From contig JACRIY010000038.1 of the NCBI GenBank assembly GCA_016235805.1, forward strand, positions 1 through 50,798: DNA of 50,798 nt, written 5' to 3'. Shown in pieces: positions 9,069 through 16,671 of the stretch. Each line of letters begins with the position of its first letter. Position 1 is the first letter of the stretch. This DNA is from Rhodocyclales bacterium (GTDB taxonomy: Bacteria > Pseudomonadota > Gammaproteobacteria > Burkholderiales > Rhodocyclaceae). The position numbers were made by a program, and so were the translations under genes. The notes under the pieces were generated by a model. The model was not told the origin of the DNA. It saw nothing but the letters and a program-made list of their open reading frames with translations, and searched no databases.

Positions 9069-11075
9069 CTAGTTGCCGTACAGCACACGCGGCAGCCACA
9101 TGCCGATGTCGGGGAACATGTAGAGCAGGAACAGGGCGAAGACCTGGATGCCCATGAAAGGCATCATGCCGGCGAAGATCTGGTTCAGCGTCACATGTGG
9201 CGGCGAAACGCCCTTAAGGTAGAAGGCCGCCATCGCCACCGGCGGCGAAAGGAATGCCGTCTGCAGGTTGAGCGCCACGAGCAGGCCGAAGAACAGCGGA
9301 TCGACCCCGAAATGCGGCAGCAGCGGAATGAAGATCGGCATGAAGATGACGATGATCTCGGTCCATTCCAGCGGCCAGCCCAGGATGAAAATGATGAACT
9401 GGCTGAGCAGCATGAACTGCAGCGGCGTCATGTTGAGCGACAGCACCCATTGCTCGACCAAGTTCTGCCCCCCCAGCAACGCGAAGGCCGCCGAGAAGAT
9501 AGACGAGCCGACGAACAGCCAGCAGACCATGGCCGAGGTCTTGGCAGTGAGGAAGACGGACTCCTTGACGACGCCGAAATTGAGCTGCTTGTAGGCCGCG
9601 GCGAGGATGAAGCCGCCGGCCGAACCGAGGGCGGCGGCCTCGGTCGGCGTCGCGAAGCCGAAGACGATGCTGCCCAGCACCGCGAGGATCATCAGAGCGA
9701 GCGGGAAGAAGGATCCCAGCAGCATCTTGAAAACTTCGAGGCGAACGAAAGTGAAAATGGTGTAGAAGCCGACGGCGCTGGCGAGGCTCGCGCCCGCCAG
9801 CATCCAGTACCAGTTGGGTATCGGCAGGCGCTCCAAGACCGCCGGGTCTTTGCCTCCGGCAGCGCCGGCGGTGGCATCCCCCGCAGTCGGCGCTGGCGAC
9901 ACGGCAGCAGCGGCAGGCTTGGCCGGCGCGGCGGCCGCCTTCTCCGCTGGCGGTTCCTGCACGCCCTCGGCCGGTGGCTCCTTGAGGTCGCCGCCCTCCT
10001 CCTTAGGCTCGGCGAGTCCTTCCTCCTTCGGTTCTTCGAGGCCCTCGGGCGCGGCCTCGGCGGACTCCTCGGCGATGCCGCCGCCCATTTGCATCAAGCC
10101 CGCGGACTCGTTGCTGACCACCGGCTTGGTGGCAAGGTGCCAGGTGAAGCCGAGGAAGAGCACCAGCGTCATGGCCGGCAGCAGCGCGATGATGCCCTGC
10201 TTCGCAATCTCGCCGCCACTGATCCCGAGATTGCGCGAGCCCTTGAGCGCGCCGACCAGGCCCGGCAGTACCCGGTGGCTGATCGCCTCGCGCATCTTTT
10301 CATTGGCAGGCGGCAGGTCGATGTGACGCTCGTCCATCGGCAAGGGTGGCGCCAGGTGGGGCTTCAGCTTGGCGACGACGATCACGTAACCGATGTAAAG
10401 GCTGGCCAGCATGATGCCGGGGAAGAAGGCTCCGGCATAAAGCTGCACCACCGAGACGCCCGCCGTCGCGCCATAGACGATCAGCATCACCGAGGGCGGA
10501 ATCAGGATGCCGAGGCAACCGCCCGCCGTGATCACGCCGGCCGACAGGCGTATGTCGTAACCCGACTTGAGCATGGCCGGCAGGGCCAGCAGGCCCATCA
10601 GCGTCACCACCGCACCGACGATGCCGGTGGCCGTGGCGAAGATCGCGCAGGTCACCAGCGTTGCCACCGCCAGCGCTCCGGGAACGCGCGCCAGCGCCAG
10701 TTCCAGGGCACGGAACAACTTGGCGATCAGGTTGGCGCGCTCGACCAGGTAACCCATGAATACGAAGAGCGGAATCGAGATCAGGACGTCGTTGGACATC
10801 ACCGAATAGGCGCGCTGGACCATGAGGTCCAGCGTCTGGCGCACTGCGATTTCGGGATTGCCGCTGCGATAGGCCAGCCAGGCGAAAAACACACCCATGC
10901 CCATCAGGGTAAAGGCGGTCGGAAAGCCGAGCATGATGGCGACCACGACCAGCGCCAGCATCAGCAGGCCGATATGGCCGTTCTGCATTGTGGTCCATGG
11001 CATGAAAATGACGGTCACGGTGAGGATCACCGCCATCAGCGAAAAGCCGAACCAGAGTTCCTTGCGTATTCTCAT
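9069..11075 (-). CDS. dctM: TRAP transporter large permease (DctM-like) with an acidic insertion
   Basis: Large membrane subunit of a tripartite ATP-independent periplasmic transporter, driven by an ion gradient. At 668 residues it is far longer than the usual 425-440. The first half (about 1-320) and second half (about 415-668) carry typical DctM segments such as GIVGAVVTLMGLLALPAMLKSGYD, GILIPPSVMLIVYG, FGFATPTEAAALGS and FFGLLVALNLQTAFLSPPVAMAAFY. Between them, residues 323-412 are a low-complexity Glu/Ala/Pro/Lys segment with repeated EEPKEEG and EPPAE units. The ATG overlaps the stop of the small permease gene. The substrate probably belongs to the 2-oxo/2-hydroxy acid group, judging from the TakP-like binding protein and the downstream dehydrogenase. 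Confidence 0.93.
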   Translation of the reverse strand: MRIRKELWFGFSLMAVILTVTVIFMPWTTMQNGHIGLLMLALVVVAIMLGFPTAFTLMGMGVFFAWLAYRSGNPEIAVRQTLDLMVQRAYSVMSNDVLISIPLFVFMGYLVERANLIAKLFRALELALARVPGALAVATLVTCAIFATATGIVGAVVTLMGLLALPAMLKSGYDIRLSAGVITAGGCLGILIPPSVMLIVYGATAGVSVVQLYAGAFFPGIMLASLYIGYVIVVAKLKPHLAPPLPMDERHIDLPPANEKMREAISHRVLPGLVGALKGSRNLGISGGEIAKQGIIALLPAMTLVLFLGFTWHLATKPVVSNESAGLMQMGGGIAEESAEAAPEGLEEPKEEGLAEPKEEGGDLKEPPAEGVQEPPAEKAAAAPAKPAAAAVSPAPTAGDATAGAAGGKDPAVLERLPIPNWYWMLAGASLASAVGFYTIFTFVRLEVFKMLLGSFFPLALMILAVLGSIVFGFATPTEAAALGSAGGFILAAAYKQLNFGVVKESVFLTAKTSAMVCWLFVGSSIFSAAFALLGGQNLVEQWVLSLNMTPLQFMLLSQFIIFILGWPLEWTEIIVIFMPIFIPLLPHFGVDPLFFGLLVALNLQTAFLSPPVAMAAFYLKGVSPPHVTLNQIFAGMMPFMGIQVFALFLLYMFPDIGMWLPRVLYGN

Positions 11076-11725
11076 TTGGCCGCTCCCGCGTGCGCCTGAT
11101 GCTCATGCTCCTGGGCGACCACGAACTTGTCGAGCGCGGCGATGTCCTCATCCTTGACATGCACCATCTCCTTGAGCTTCTCGACGTCGACTTCCTCCAC
11201 GTCATGCTCGCGTGAAGGCCATTCGCCTTGTTGAATGCAGACGACGCAGCGGATGATCTCGACGAAGCCCTGCAACAGAAGGAAGGCCCCTGCCAGGGGC
11301 AACACGGTCTTGAACGGATACACCGGCGGGCCGTCGGCGGTGACGTTCGAATGCTCGTTGATGGCCCAGGCATCGCCGGCGAAGTTGTAGCCGGCCCAGG
11401 CAAGGGCGAAGACACCGGGGATGAAGAAAAGGAAATACAGCAGCAGGTCCAGGCTGGCCTGCACCCGTGGCGAAAAGAATCCGTAGAGCACGTCGCCGCG
11501 GACGTGGCCGTTCTTGGACAGCGTGTAGGCACCGGCCATCATGAAGATGGTGCCGTACATCATGATCATTACGTCGAAGGCCCAGGGGTGCGGGTTGTCG
11601 AACGCATAGCGCGAGATGACCTCCCAGGTGATCATGAAGGTCAACGAAACGATCAGCCAGGAGAAGGTCTGGCCGACAAATGTGCTGATCCGATCGATGG
11701 TCAGCAAAAGCTTTTGCATCTGCAT
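11072..11725 (-). CDS. dctQ: TRAP transporter small permease (DctQ-like)
   Basis: Small membrane subunit of the TRAP system. The 217-residue product has four predicted helices, with the conserved FMITWEVISRYAFDNPHPWAFD segment after the first helix and GHVRGDVLYGFFSPRVQASLDLL in the middle. The C-terminal 50 residues are hydrophilic and acidic (VEEVDVEKLKEM onward), longer than in most DctQ proteins. Its stop overlaps the dctM start by four bases. A strong hairpin terminator separates it from the binding-protein gene upstream, so it is expected to be expressed at a lower level than dctP. Confidence 0.9.
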   Translation of the reverse strand: MQMQKLLLTIDRISTFVGQTFSWLIVSLTFMITWEVISRYAFDNPHPWAFDVMIMMYGTIFMMAGAYTLSKNGHVRGDVLYGFFSPRVQASLDLLLYFLFFIPGVFALAWAGYNFAGDAWAINEHSNVTADGPPVYPFKTVLPLAGAFLLLQGFVEIIRCVVCIQQGEWPSREHDVEEVDVEKLKEMVHVKDEDIAALDKFVVAQEHEHQAHAGAAK

Positions 11726-11739
11726 GTCATGGCCCGCGG

Positions 11740-11778
11740 AAAAAAATCAACCACCCGGACGTAGCCCGGGTGGTTGAT
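11740..11778 (-). terminator. Intra-operon Rho-independent terminator between dctP and dctQ
   Basis: On the minus strand a perfect 13-bp stem (ATCAACCACCCGG pairing with its complement at 11746-11758 and 11766-11778) with a 7-base loop is followed by a run of six to seven U. It lies 26 bp after the dctP stop and 15 bp before the dctQ start. It would end most transcripts after the binding protein and let some read through to the permeases. Confidence 0.9.
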
Positions 11779-11804
11779 GGACGGCATAGAGGAAGCGAAA
11801 CTCC

Positions 11805-12977
11805 TTAGCCCTTCTTGGGCGCTGCCTTGGCGGGCGCGTCCTTCTTGGCGCTGAAGAAGTGGCTTACGGCCATGCGGCGGCTGACATAGGTGTCCTGGTC
11901 CCACTTCACCGCGCGCTCGGCAAAGGCGCGCTGAGATGCGGCGATCTCCTTGAACAGGGGATTCTCAGCGGACTTCTTCTCCATGATCTCTGACCACAGC
12001 GTGAGCTGCTTCTGCAGCACTGCATCCGGAGTCTTGTAGAACTTGACCTTGTCCTTGTTTTGGAGCTCGATGTAGTCCTTGGAGTAGCGGTCGATCGCCT
12101 TCCACGACATGTCGGCGGAGGCTGCCTCCACGGCATTGTTGATGATCGACTTCATCTTCGCCGGCAGGGCATCGTACTTCGGCTTGTTGAACATGATCTC
12201 GAAGGTCTCGGCGCTCTGGTGGTAGCTCTGCAGCATGCAGATCTTGGAGACATCGGGGAAGCCGAGCAGACGGTCGGACGTGGCGTTGTTGAATTCGGCC
12301 GCGTCGAGCAGGCCGCGATCCATGGCCGGCACGATCTCGCCGCCGGGCAGCGCATTCACCGCCGCGCCCATGGCAGTAAACAGGTCGATGGCCAGGCCGT
12401 TGGTGCGGAACTTGAGGCCCTTGAAATCTTCGGCCTTGGTGATCGGCTTCTTGAACCAGCCCAGCGGCTGGGTCGCCATCGGGCCGTAGAGGAAGGACTG
12501 CACCGTGGTGATGCCGATCGAGGCATACAGCTTGGCCAGCAGTTCGGCGCCGCCACCATACTTGTGCCAGGACAGCAGCATGTTGGCGTCCATGCCGAAC
12601 GCCGGGCCCGAATTCCAGAGGGCCAGTGCGTTCTGCTTGCCGTAGTGGTAACCCAGCACGCCATGGCCGCCGTCGAGCGTGCCCTTCGACACGGCTTCGA
12701 GCAGACCAAAGGCCGGCACGACCGACCCTGCCGGCAGTACCTCGATCTTGAGGTCGCCGCCGGTCATGTCGTTGACCTTCTTGGCGAAGTCAAGCGCGTA
12801 CTCGTGGAAGATGTCCTTGGCCGGCCAGGTGCTTTGCCAGCGCATGTTGATCGGGCCTGCCTGCGCAGCCGCGATCATCGGAAAACCCGCGGCGACGGCA
12901 CCGACCGTGCCGGTGGCAGCGGCGGCGAGGAACTTGCGACGGGATGGTTTCTGTTCGGGTTGCTTGGTATCGGACAT
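11805..12977 (-). CDS. dctP: TRAP transporter substrate-binding protein, Tat-exported, TakP-like
   Basis: Periplasmic receptor of the TRAP system. The ATG at 12977 was chosen because of the strong AGGAGGAG ribosome site before it; an upstream in-frame start would add 18 residues. The N-terminus has a twin-arginine signal (PSRRKFLAAAATG) with cleavage near AAAQA, so it is probably exported folded. The mature part begins NMRWQSTWPAKDIFHEYA and contains FKGLKFRTNGLAIDLF and LPGGEIVPAMDRGLLDAAEF, the patterns of TakP-type 2-oxoacid binding proteins. The Arg of FRT is the expected carboxylate clamp. It is first in the minus-strand operon and divergent from a FadR-type regulator. The C-terminus is Lys/Ala rich. 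Confidence 0.92.
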   Translation of the reverse strand: MSDTKQPEQKPSRRKFLAAAATGTVGAVAAGFPMIAAAQAGPINMRWQSTWPAKDIFHEYALDFAKKVNDMTGGDLKIEVLPAGSVVPAFGLLEAVSKGTLDGGHGVLGYHYGKQNALALWNSGPAFGMDANMLLSWHKYGGGAELLAKLYASIGITTVQSFLYGPMATQPLGWFKKPITKAEDFKGLKFRTNGLAIDLFTAMGAAVNALPGGEIVPAMDRGLLDAAEFNNATSDRLLGFPDVSKICMLQSYHQSAETFEIMFNKPKYDALPAKMKSIINNAVEAASADMSWKAIDRYSKDYIELQNKDKVKFYKTPDAVLQKQLTLWSEIMEKKSAENPLFKEIAASQRAFAERAVKWDQDTYVSRRMAVSHFFSAKKDAPAKAAPKKG

Positions 12978-13100
12978 AGTCTCCTCCTGAGAGATCGTTT
13001 GTGATTGTGCGGTCGTTTGCGGCTTTGCCATCTCGATCCGCAGTCTTGATGTGAATCCAAGTTACTTCGACTGACCGAAGCACTTTACCAGAAAGAGAAT

Positions 13101-13111
13101 TTGTCTGACAA
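13101..13111. promoter_or_regulatory. Candidate FadR/GntR operator
   Basis: TTGTCTGACAA is a perfect palindrome around one central base and fits the TNGTNNNACNA pattern bound by FadR-subfamily GntR regulators. It lies 26 bp before the regulator ATG and about 125 bp before dctP on the other strand. A further GACAA half-site follows at 13115-13119. A site here could control both the TRAP operon and the regulator itself. Confidence 0.6.
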
Positions 13112-13137
13112 TAGGACAACTATTATTTGAGGTGTAA

Positions 13138-13932
13138 ATGTCCGCACCACCGTCGCGACCAGCCGAATCTGATATTCCGAACGGCCCCGGGCTACGCCGG
13201 ATCGCGCGACCGGTGCGACTCTCCGAGGAAGTCTCGGTCGAGCTGCAGCAACGCGTGGCACGCGGCGAACTCAAGCCGGGAGATCGCCTGCCGACGGAAA
13301 AGGCCCTCGGCGAGGCCTTCGGTGTCAGTCGTGCCGTGGTGCGCGAAGCGATTGCCCGACTCAAGGCCGATGGCCTGATCGAAACGCGGCAGGGGTCCGG
13401 AGCCTTCGTCGTCGAAGCGCCAAAGGCGATCAACCTGCGTTTCTGGCAGGGCGCAGGACCGGCTCTTGACGAGTTGCGCGACATCTTCGAGCTGCGCGCG
13501 ATGGTCGAAGGCGCGGTTGCCGAACTCGCCGCACAGCGCCGCGACGAGCACGACCTGAGTGCGATGAAAGAGCACCTGCAGGCCATGGACGACGCCATGG
13601 AGAGTGGCGTCGATGGCACCGGGGCCGACGACAATTTCCACGTCGCAATGGCCAAGGCGACGCACAATTCCTACATCCGCCGCCTGGTCGAATTCCTCGG
13701 CCAGCACTTTTCCGATTCACGGAAACTGTCGTGGCTCGACACGAATCTGCAACTCAAGCTTCCCCATGCGTCGCAACGCGAGCATCGCGCACTGCTCGAT
13801 GCGATCGCAAAGGGCGATGCGGAAGCCGCCCGCCGCCGCGCCCATGAACACCTGCGCGGCGCCGCCGGCCGCCTGGGCATTCCGCTGGCGCTCGATCTCG
13901 ACCAGAAGCGCCCGGGACGACGCAAACCCTGA
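13138..13932 (+). CDS. GntR-family transcriptional regulator, FadR subfamily (FCD domain)
   Basis: Ligand-responsive DNA-binding protein of 264 residues. The N-terminal winged helix (about 25-95) shows LKPGDRLPTEKALGEAFGVSRAVVREAIARLKADGLIETRQGSGAFV, a textbook GntR signature. The C-terminal FCD domain (about 115-245) has the metal/ligand histidines in DDNFHVAMAKATHN, the REHRALLDAI segment and RRRAHEHL. FCD regulators bind carboxylic acids such as lactate, pyruvate or glycolate, which fits control of the divergent TRAP/hydroxyacid dehydrogenase operon. A GAGGTG ribosome site precedes the ATG, and a matching palindromic operator lies just upstream. Confidence 0.92.
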   Translation: MSAPPSRPAESDIPNGPGLRRIARPVRLSEEVSVELQQRVARGELKPGDRLPTEKALGEAFGVSRAVVREAIARLKADGLIETRQGSGAFVVEAPKAINLRFWQGAGPALDELRDIFELRAMVEGAVAELAAQRRDEHDLSAMKEHLQAMDDAMESGVDGTGADDNFHVAMAKATHNSYIRRLVEFLGQHFSDSRKLSWLDTNLQLKLPHASQREHRALLDAIAKGDAEAARRRAHEHLRGAAGRLGIPLALDLDQKRPGRRKP

Positions 13933-13985
13933 GCACCCGATAAAATACAGGCCGTCCTCACGACCGCGCCCACGGAAACACACCC

Positions 13986-14699
13986 ATGCTCGACATCACC
14001 ACCGCCGCCTTCTGGATCGCCGTAGCCCAGATCATCCTGATCGACATCCTGCTCGGCGGCGACAATGCAGTCGTCATCGCTCTGGCCTGTCGCAAGCTGC
14101 CCGACGAACAGCGCAACAAGGGCATCTTCTGGGGCGTGGTCGGCGCCATCGGCCTGCGCATCGTGCTGATCTTCTTTGCCTTGCAGCTCCTGACGATCCC
14201 GTGGCTCAAGATCGTCGGCGCCCTGCTGCTGTTCTGGATCGGGGTCAAGCTATTGCTGCCCGAAGATGACGGACACGGCGACGTCGCCGCATCCACCACG
14301 CTGGCCGGAGCGATCAAGACCATCATCGTCGCCGATGCGGTGATGAGCCTGGACAATGTCATTGCCGTGGCCGGCGCCGCCAACGGCAACATGCTGCTGG
14401 TGGTGTTCGGCATCCTTGTCTCGATCCCGATCGTGGTCTGGGGCAGCCAGCTGGTGCTGAAACTGATGGACCGCTATCCGATCGTGATCACCGCCGGAGG
14501 CGCCCTGCTCGGCTGGATCGGCGGCGGCATGATCGTCGGCGATCCGGCGCTGCCGCCCGACCTGCTGGCCGGCATTCCCTACGCCAAGACGCTTGCCGCG
14601 ATTGCCGGCGCCGTGCTGGTCGTCGTCATCGGCAAATGGCTGGCGATGCGCGCCGCGCCACGCGCCTCCATCGAAATCACGGATTCATCGAAAGGCTGA
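13986..14699 (+). CDS. TerC-family integral membrane protein (YjbE type)
   Basis: Seven-helix membrane protein of 237 residues related to TerC/Alx, a family linked to manganese or other divalent metal efflux. The two pseudo-symmetric acidic motifs are visible: LIDILLGGDNAVVIAL near residue 20 and IVADAVMSLDNVIAVAG near residue 115, each with an Asp-Asn pair inside a helix. The short leader (53 bp) is too small to hold a yybP-ykoY-type manganese riboswitch. A Usp gene follows 2 bp downstream, so the two are probably co-transcribed. The metal is not determinable from sequence. Confidence 0.88.
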   Translation: MLDITTAAFWIAVAQIILIDILLGGDNAVVIALACRKLPDEQRNKGIFWGVVGAIGLRIVLIFFALQLLTIPWLKIVGALLLFWIGVKLLLPEDDGHGDVAASTTLAGAIKTIIVADAVMSLDNVIAVAGAANGNMLLVVFGILVSIPIVVWGSQLVLKLMDRYPIVITAGGALLGWIGGGMIVGDPALPPDLLAGIPYAKTLAAIAGAVLVVVIGKWLAMRAAPRASIEITDSSKG

Positions 14700-14701
14700 A
14701 C

Positions 14702-15130
14702 ATGACGCAAAAATGGCTGGTGCCCATCGACGGTTCCGAGGTCGCCCTGAAGTCGGTGGCCTGGATCACCGAACATCTCGCCGACTGGCGCGACGCGCCG
14801 CAGATCAAGCTGATCAACGTGCAACCGCTTCTGCCCAACGATATCGGCCGCTTCATCAATGCCGACACGATTCGCGAATTCCACCTCGAAGCCGGCATGA
14901 AGGCGCTTGGTGCCGCGCGCGACAGCCTCGTCGCGTCCGGAGTCACGCCGGAGCTGCACGTGATGGTGGGCGACGCCGCGTCGACCATCACCGATTTTGC
15001 GGATACCCACGATTGCAGCCAGATCGTGCTCGGCACCCACGGCCACAGCGGCCTGACTGGCACGCTGCTCGGATCGGTGGCAATGAAGGTGGTGCATCTG
15101 TCCAAAGCGCCGGTGCTGCTGGTGCGCTGA
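14702..15130 (+). CDS. Universal stress protein (UspA family)
   Basis: Single-domain Usp of 142 residues (MTQKWLVPIDGSEVALKSVAW at the start). The nucleotide-binding motif GTHGHSGLTGTLLGSVAMKVV follows the G-2X-G-9X-G(S/T) pattern of ATP-binding members, and the protein ends with the usual PVLLVR strand. The ATG at 14702, two bases after the terC stop, was preferred over in-frame starts inside the terC end because only it gives the normal Usp N-terminus. Role inferred: stress-related cytoplasmic protein coupled to the TerC membrane protein. Confidence 0.9.
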   Translation: MTQKWLVPIDGSEVALKSVAWITEHLADWRDAPQIKLINVQPLLPNDIGRFINADTIREFHLEAGMKALGAARDSLVASGVTPELHVMVGDAASTITDFADTHDCSQIVLGTHGHSGLTGTLLGSVAMKVVHLSKAPVLLVR

Positions 15131-15146
15131 CGATCGCGGCGGCGAT

Positions 15147-15989
15147 TCAGGATATCTTGATCGCCACCGCGCCAAGGAACACCAGGACGATCGACACCGT
15201 GCGGATGCGCGTGATCGGCTCCTTGAGGAAGACCGCGGCGATCAGTGCGGCAAACACCACCGAAGTTTCGCGCAATGCCGCGACCAGGGCGATCGGCGCC
15301 AGGGTCATCGCCCAGAGCGCCAGGGCGTATGAAGCGAGGGTGCAAGTTCCACCGAGCAATCCGCGCCGCCAGCCGCGCCGAAGCCGCAGCAAGATTCCGC
15401 CACGCTGGCCGGCGGCGACGGTGACCAGCAACAGGGGCGCCGTCAGCAGGAACATCCAGACCGTATAACTGAACGCATGCCCGGAGAGTCGCGCGCCCTG
15501 CCCATCGACCAGGGTATAGACGACGATCACCGCCGCAGTTGCCAGTGCGAAGGCCATCGGCGCGGCGCGAAAGCGCCCACTGCGCCAGAAATCGCCGGCG
15601 AGGACCAGCACGCCAAACGAAATCAGGAGAACTCCCGCCCATCCGCCCATGGCAGGTGACTCGTCGATCAGCAGCGCGCCGGCGACGGCTGTGATCGCGG
15701 GCGGCGAACCGCGCATCAAGGGATAGACGAAGCTAAGTTCTCCGACCCGGTAGGCGAATGCAACGAGCAAAAAATAGGCGACATGGATCACCACCGATGC
15801 CGCCAGGTAGGGCCAGCTCGCCGGCGCCGGAAGGGGAACGAAGGGCAGCAGCATTGCGGCCCCGGCACCCGCGCCGAGGACGATCAGCACCGTGTCCTGG
15901 AACTTGTCGGCCGAGGCACGCACCAGCGCGTTCCACGTCGCGTGAAGCGCCGCGGCAAACAGCACGATGCCCATGACCTCAAGTGACAT
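15147..15989 (-). CDS. EamA/DMT-superfamily transporter
   Basis: A 280-residue membrane protein with ten predicted helices arranged as two five-helix EamA repeats. Markers are HATWNALVRASADKF after helix 1, the RVGELSFVYPLMRGSPPAITAVAG motif in the first half, and RETSVVFAALIAAVFLKEPITRIRTVSIVLVFLGAV near the end. Family members export amino acids or other small metabolites. It is convergent with the Usp gene (16 bp apart) and is followed upstream by the rnpB region. The substrate is unknown. Confidence 0.87.
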   Translation of the reverse strand: MSLEVMGIVLFAAALHATWNALVRASADKFQDTVLIVLGAGAGAAMLLPFVPLPAPASWPYLAASVVIHVAYFLLVAFAYRVGELSFVYPLMRGSPPAITAVAGALLIDESPAMGGWAGVLLISFGVLVLAGDFWRSGRFRAAPMAFALATAAVIVVYTLVDGQGARLSGHAFSYTVWMFLLTAPLLLVTVAAGQRGGILLRLRRGWRRGLLGGTCTLASYALALWAMTLAPIALVAALRETSVVFAALIAAVFLKEPITRIRTVSIVLVFLGAVAIKIS

Positions 15990-16124
15990 GCACTACCCTT
16001 CCGTCCCGTGGCGCCCGACCGGACCGGCAAGCGCCGTCTTCCCGCTCTTCTTGAGCGCCGCAGTCGGCCTGACTTTGTCGCCCCCTTCCCCGGGATGGGG
16101 GTTGGGGGGATGGTGCATTGGAAC

Positions 16125-16149
16125 CCCACCACCGCAGCGCGGTGGTGGG
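16125..16149 (-). terminator. GC-rich hairpin at the 3' end of rnpB
   Basis: CCCACCACCGC and its complement form an 11-bp perfect stem with a 3-base loop, overlapping the last bases of the RNase P RNA. There is no U-tract after it, so it is either a Rho-assisted terminator or a processing or stability element for the rnpB transcript. A G-rich tract (16092-16112, runs of 3, 5 and 6 G on the plus strand) lies just beyond. Confidence 0.5.
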
Positions 16150-16671
16150 AAGTCCGCCGATAAGCCGGGTTCTGTCGTGGGCAACCATTCCTCTGGGACC
16201 ATTGTTGCCAATGGCCTCTAGCAGCCTACCCGGGAGCAACGCGGGCCACGCCAATGCTCCCCTATTTGGCCTTGCCCCGAATGAGGTTTGCCATGCCGTC
16301 CGTGTTACCACGTCCGCGGTGGGCTCTTACCCCAAGGCCGCTTGCGCTGCCTTGACGCAGCCAGCTGCAACGCTTTCGCGATGCAGCCAGCCGCGCCACC
16401 ATTTCACCCTTACCTGATCCCGCCCCTCCGAAGAAGAACCACCCTCGCTGAAGAGGGAACATCTTCCTCTTCAGGAGGGGGACTTTGCCGCCTTGCGGCG
16501 TCAAAGTCAGGCCATCGGCGGTATCTTTCTGTTGCACTGTCTGTCGCCTTGGGTCCCGCGGCTTGCACCGCCGAACTTATAGCGCCCGGCCGTTAGCCGG
16601 CATTCCGCCCTGTGGGGCCCGGACTTTCCTCCAACCACTTGCGTGATCAGCGGTTGCCTGGCGAACTTCCC
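16147..16671 (-). ncRNA. rnpB: RNase P RNA, bacterial class A, with an enlarged P12 region
   Basis: Catalytic RNA that matures the 5' ends of tRNAs. On the minus strand the conserved blocks appear in order: GGAGGAAAGTCCGGGC near the 5' end, CAGTGCAACAGAAAGAT with ACCGCCGATGGCC, GATCAGGTAAGGGTGAAA, GGTAAGAGCCCACCGCG, GCAAGGCCAAATAGG, CGGGTAGGCTGCTAGAG and CACGACAGAACCCGGCTTATC. P1 pairs GGGAAGTTCGCC (16671-16660) with GGCGGACTTCCC (16158-16147), which sets the approximate ends. At about 525 nt it is much longer than the E. coli RNA (377). The excess includes roughly 80 nt in P12 (see the separate entry). A -10-like TACAAT lies at 16683-16678. Confidence 0.95.
16417..16512 (-). repeat. Two-hairpin insertion in the P12 stem of rnpB
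   Basis: Where E. coli has a short CCCGCGCAAGCGGG hairpin between GATGGCC and GATCAGG, this RNA has about 96 nt. It contains one hairpin of GACTTTG/CAAAGTC arms with a CGCC/GGCG tip (16481-16508). A second pairs CTGAAGAGG with CCTCTTCAG, extended by GAGG/CCTC (16443-16479). It looks like a pair of intergenic palindromes accepted into a tolerant stem. Confidence 0.6.

Noticed and set aside
8970..11099. 709-codon plus-strand frame opposite the TRAP permease
   Set aside because: It is rich in His, Gln and Arg with no recognisable motif, as expected for an antisense frame of a membrane protein.
13933..13985. Manganese riboswitch (yybP-ykoY type) before the TerC gene
   Set aside because: Only 53 bp separate the genes, too short for the element, and no conserved core is seen.
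16092..16112. G-quadruplex motif near the rnpB 3' end
   Set aside because: Only three clear runs of three or more G are separate; it could fold only by splitting one run, so it is noted but not claimed.
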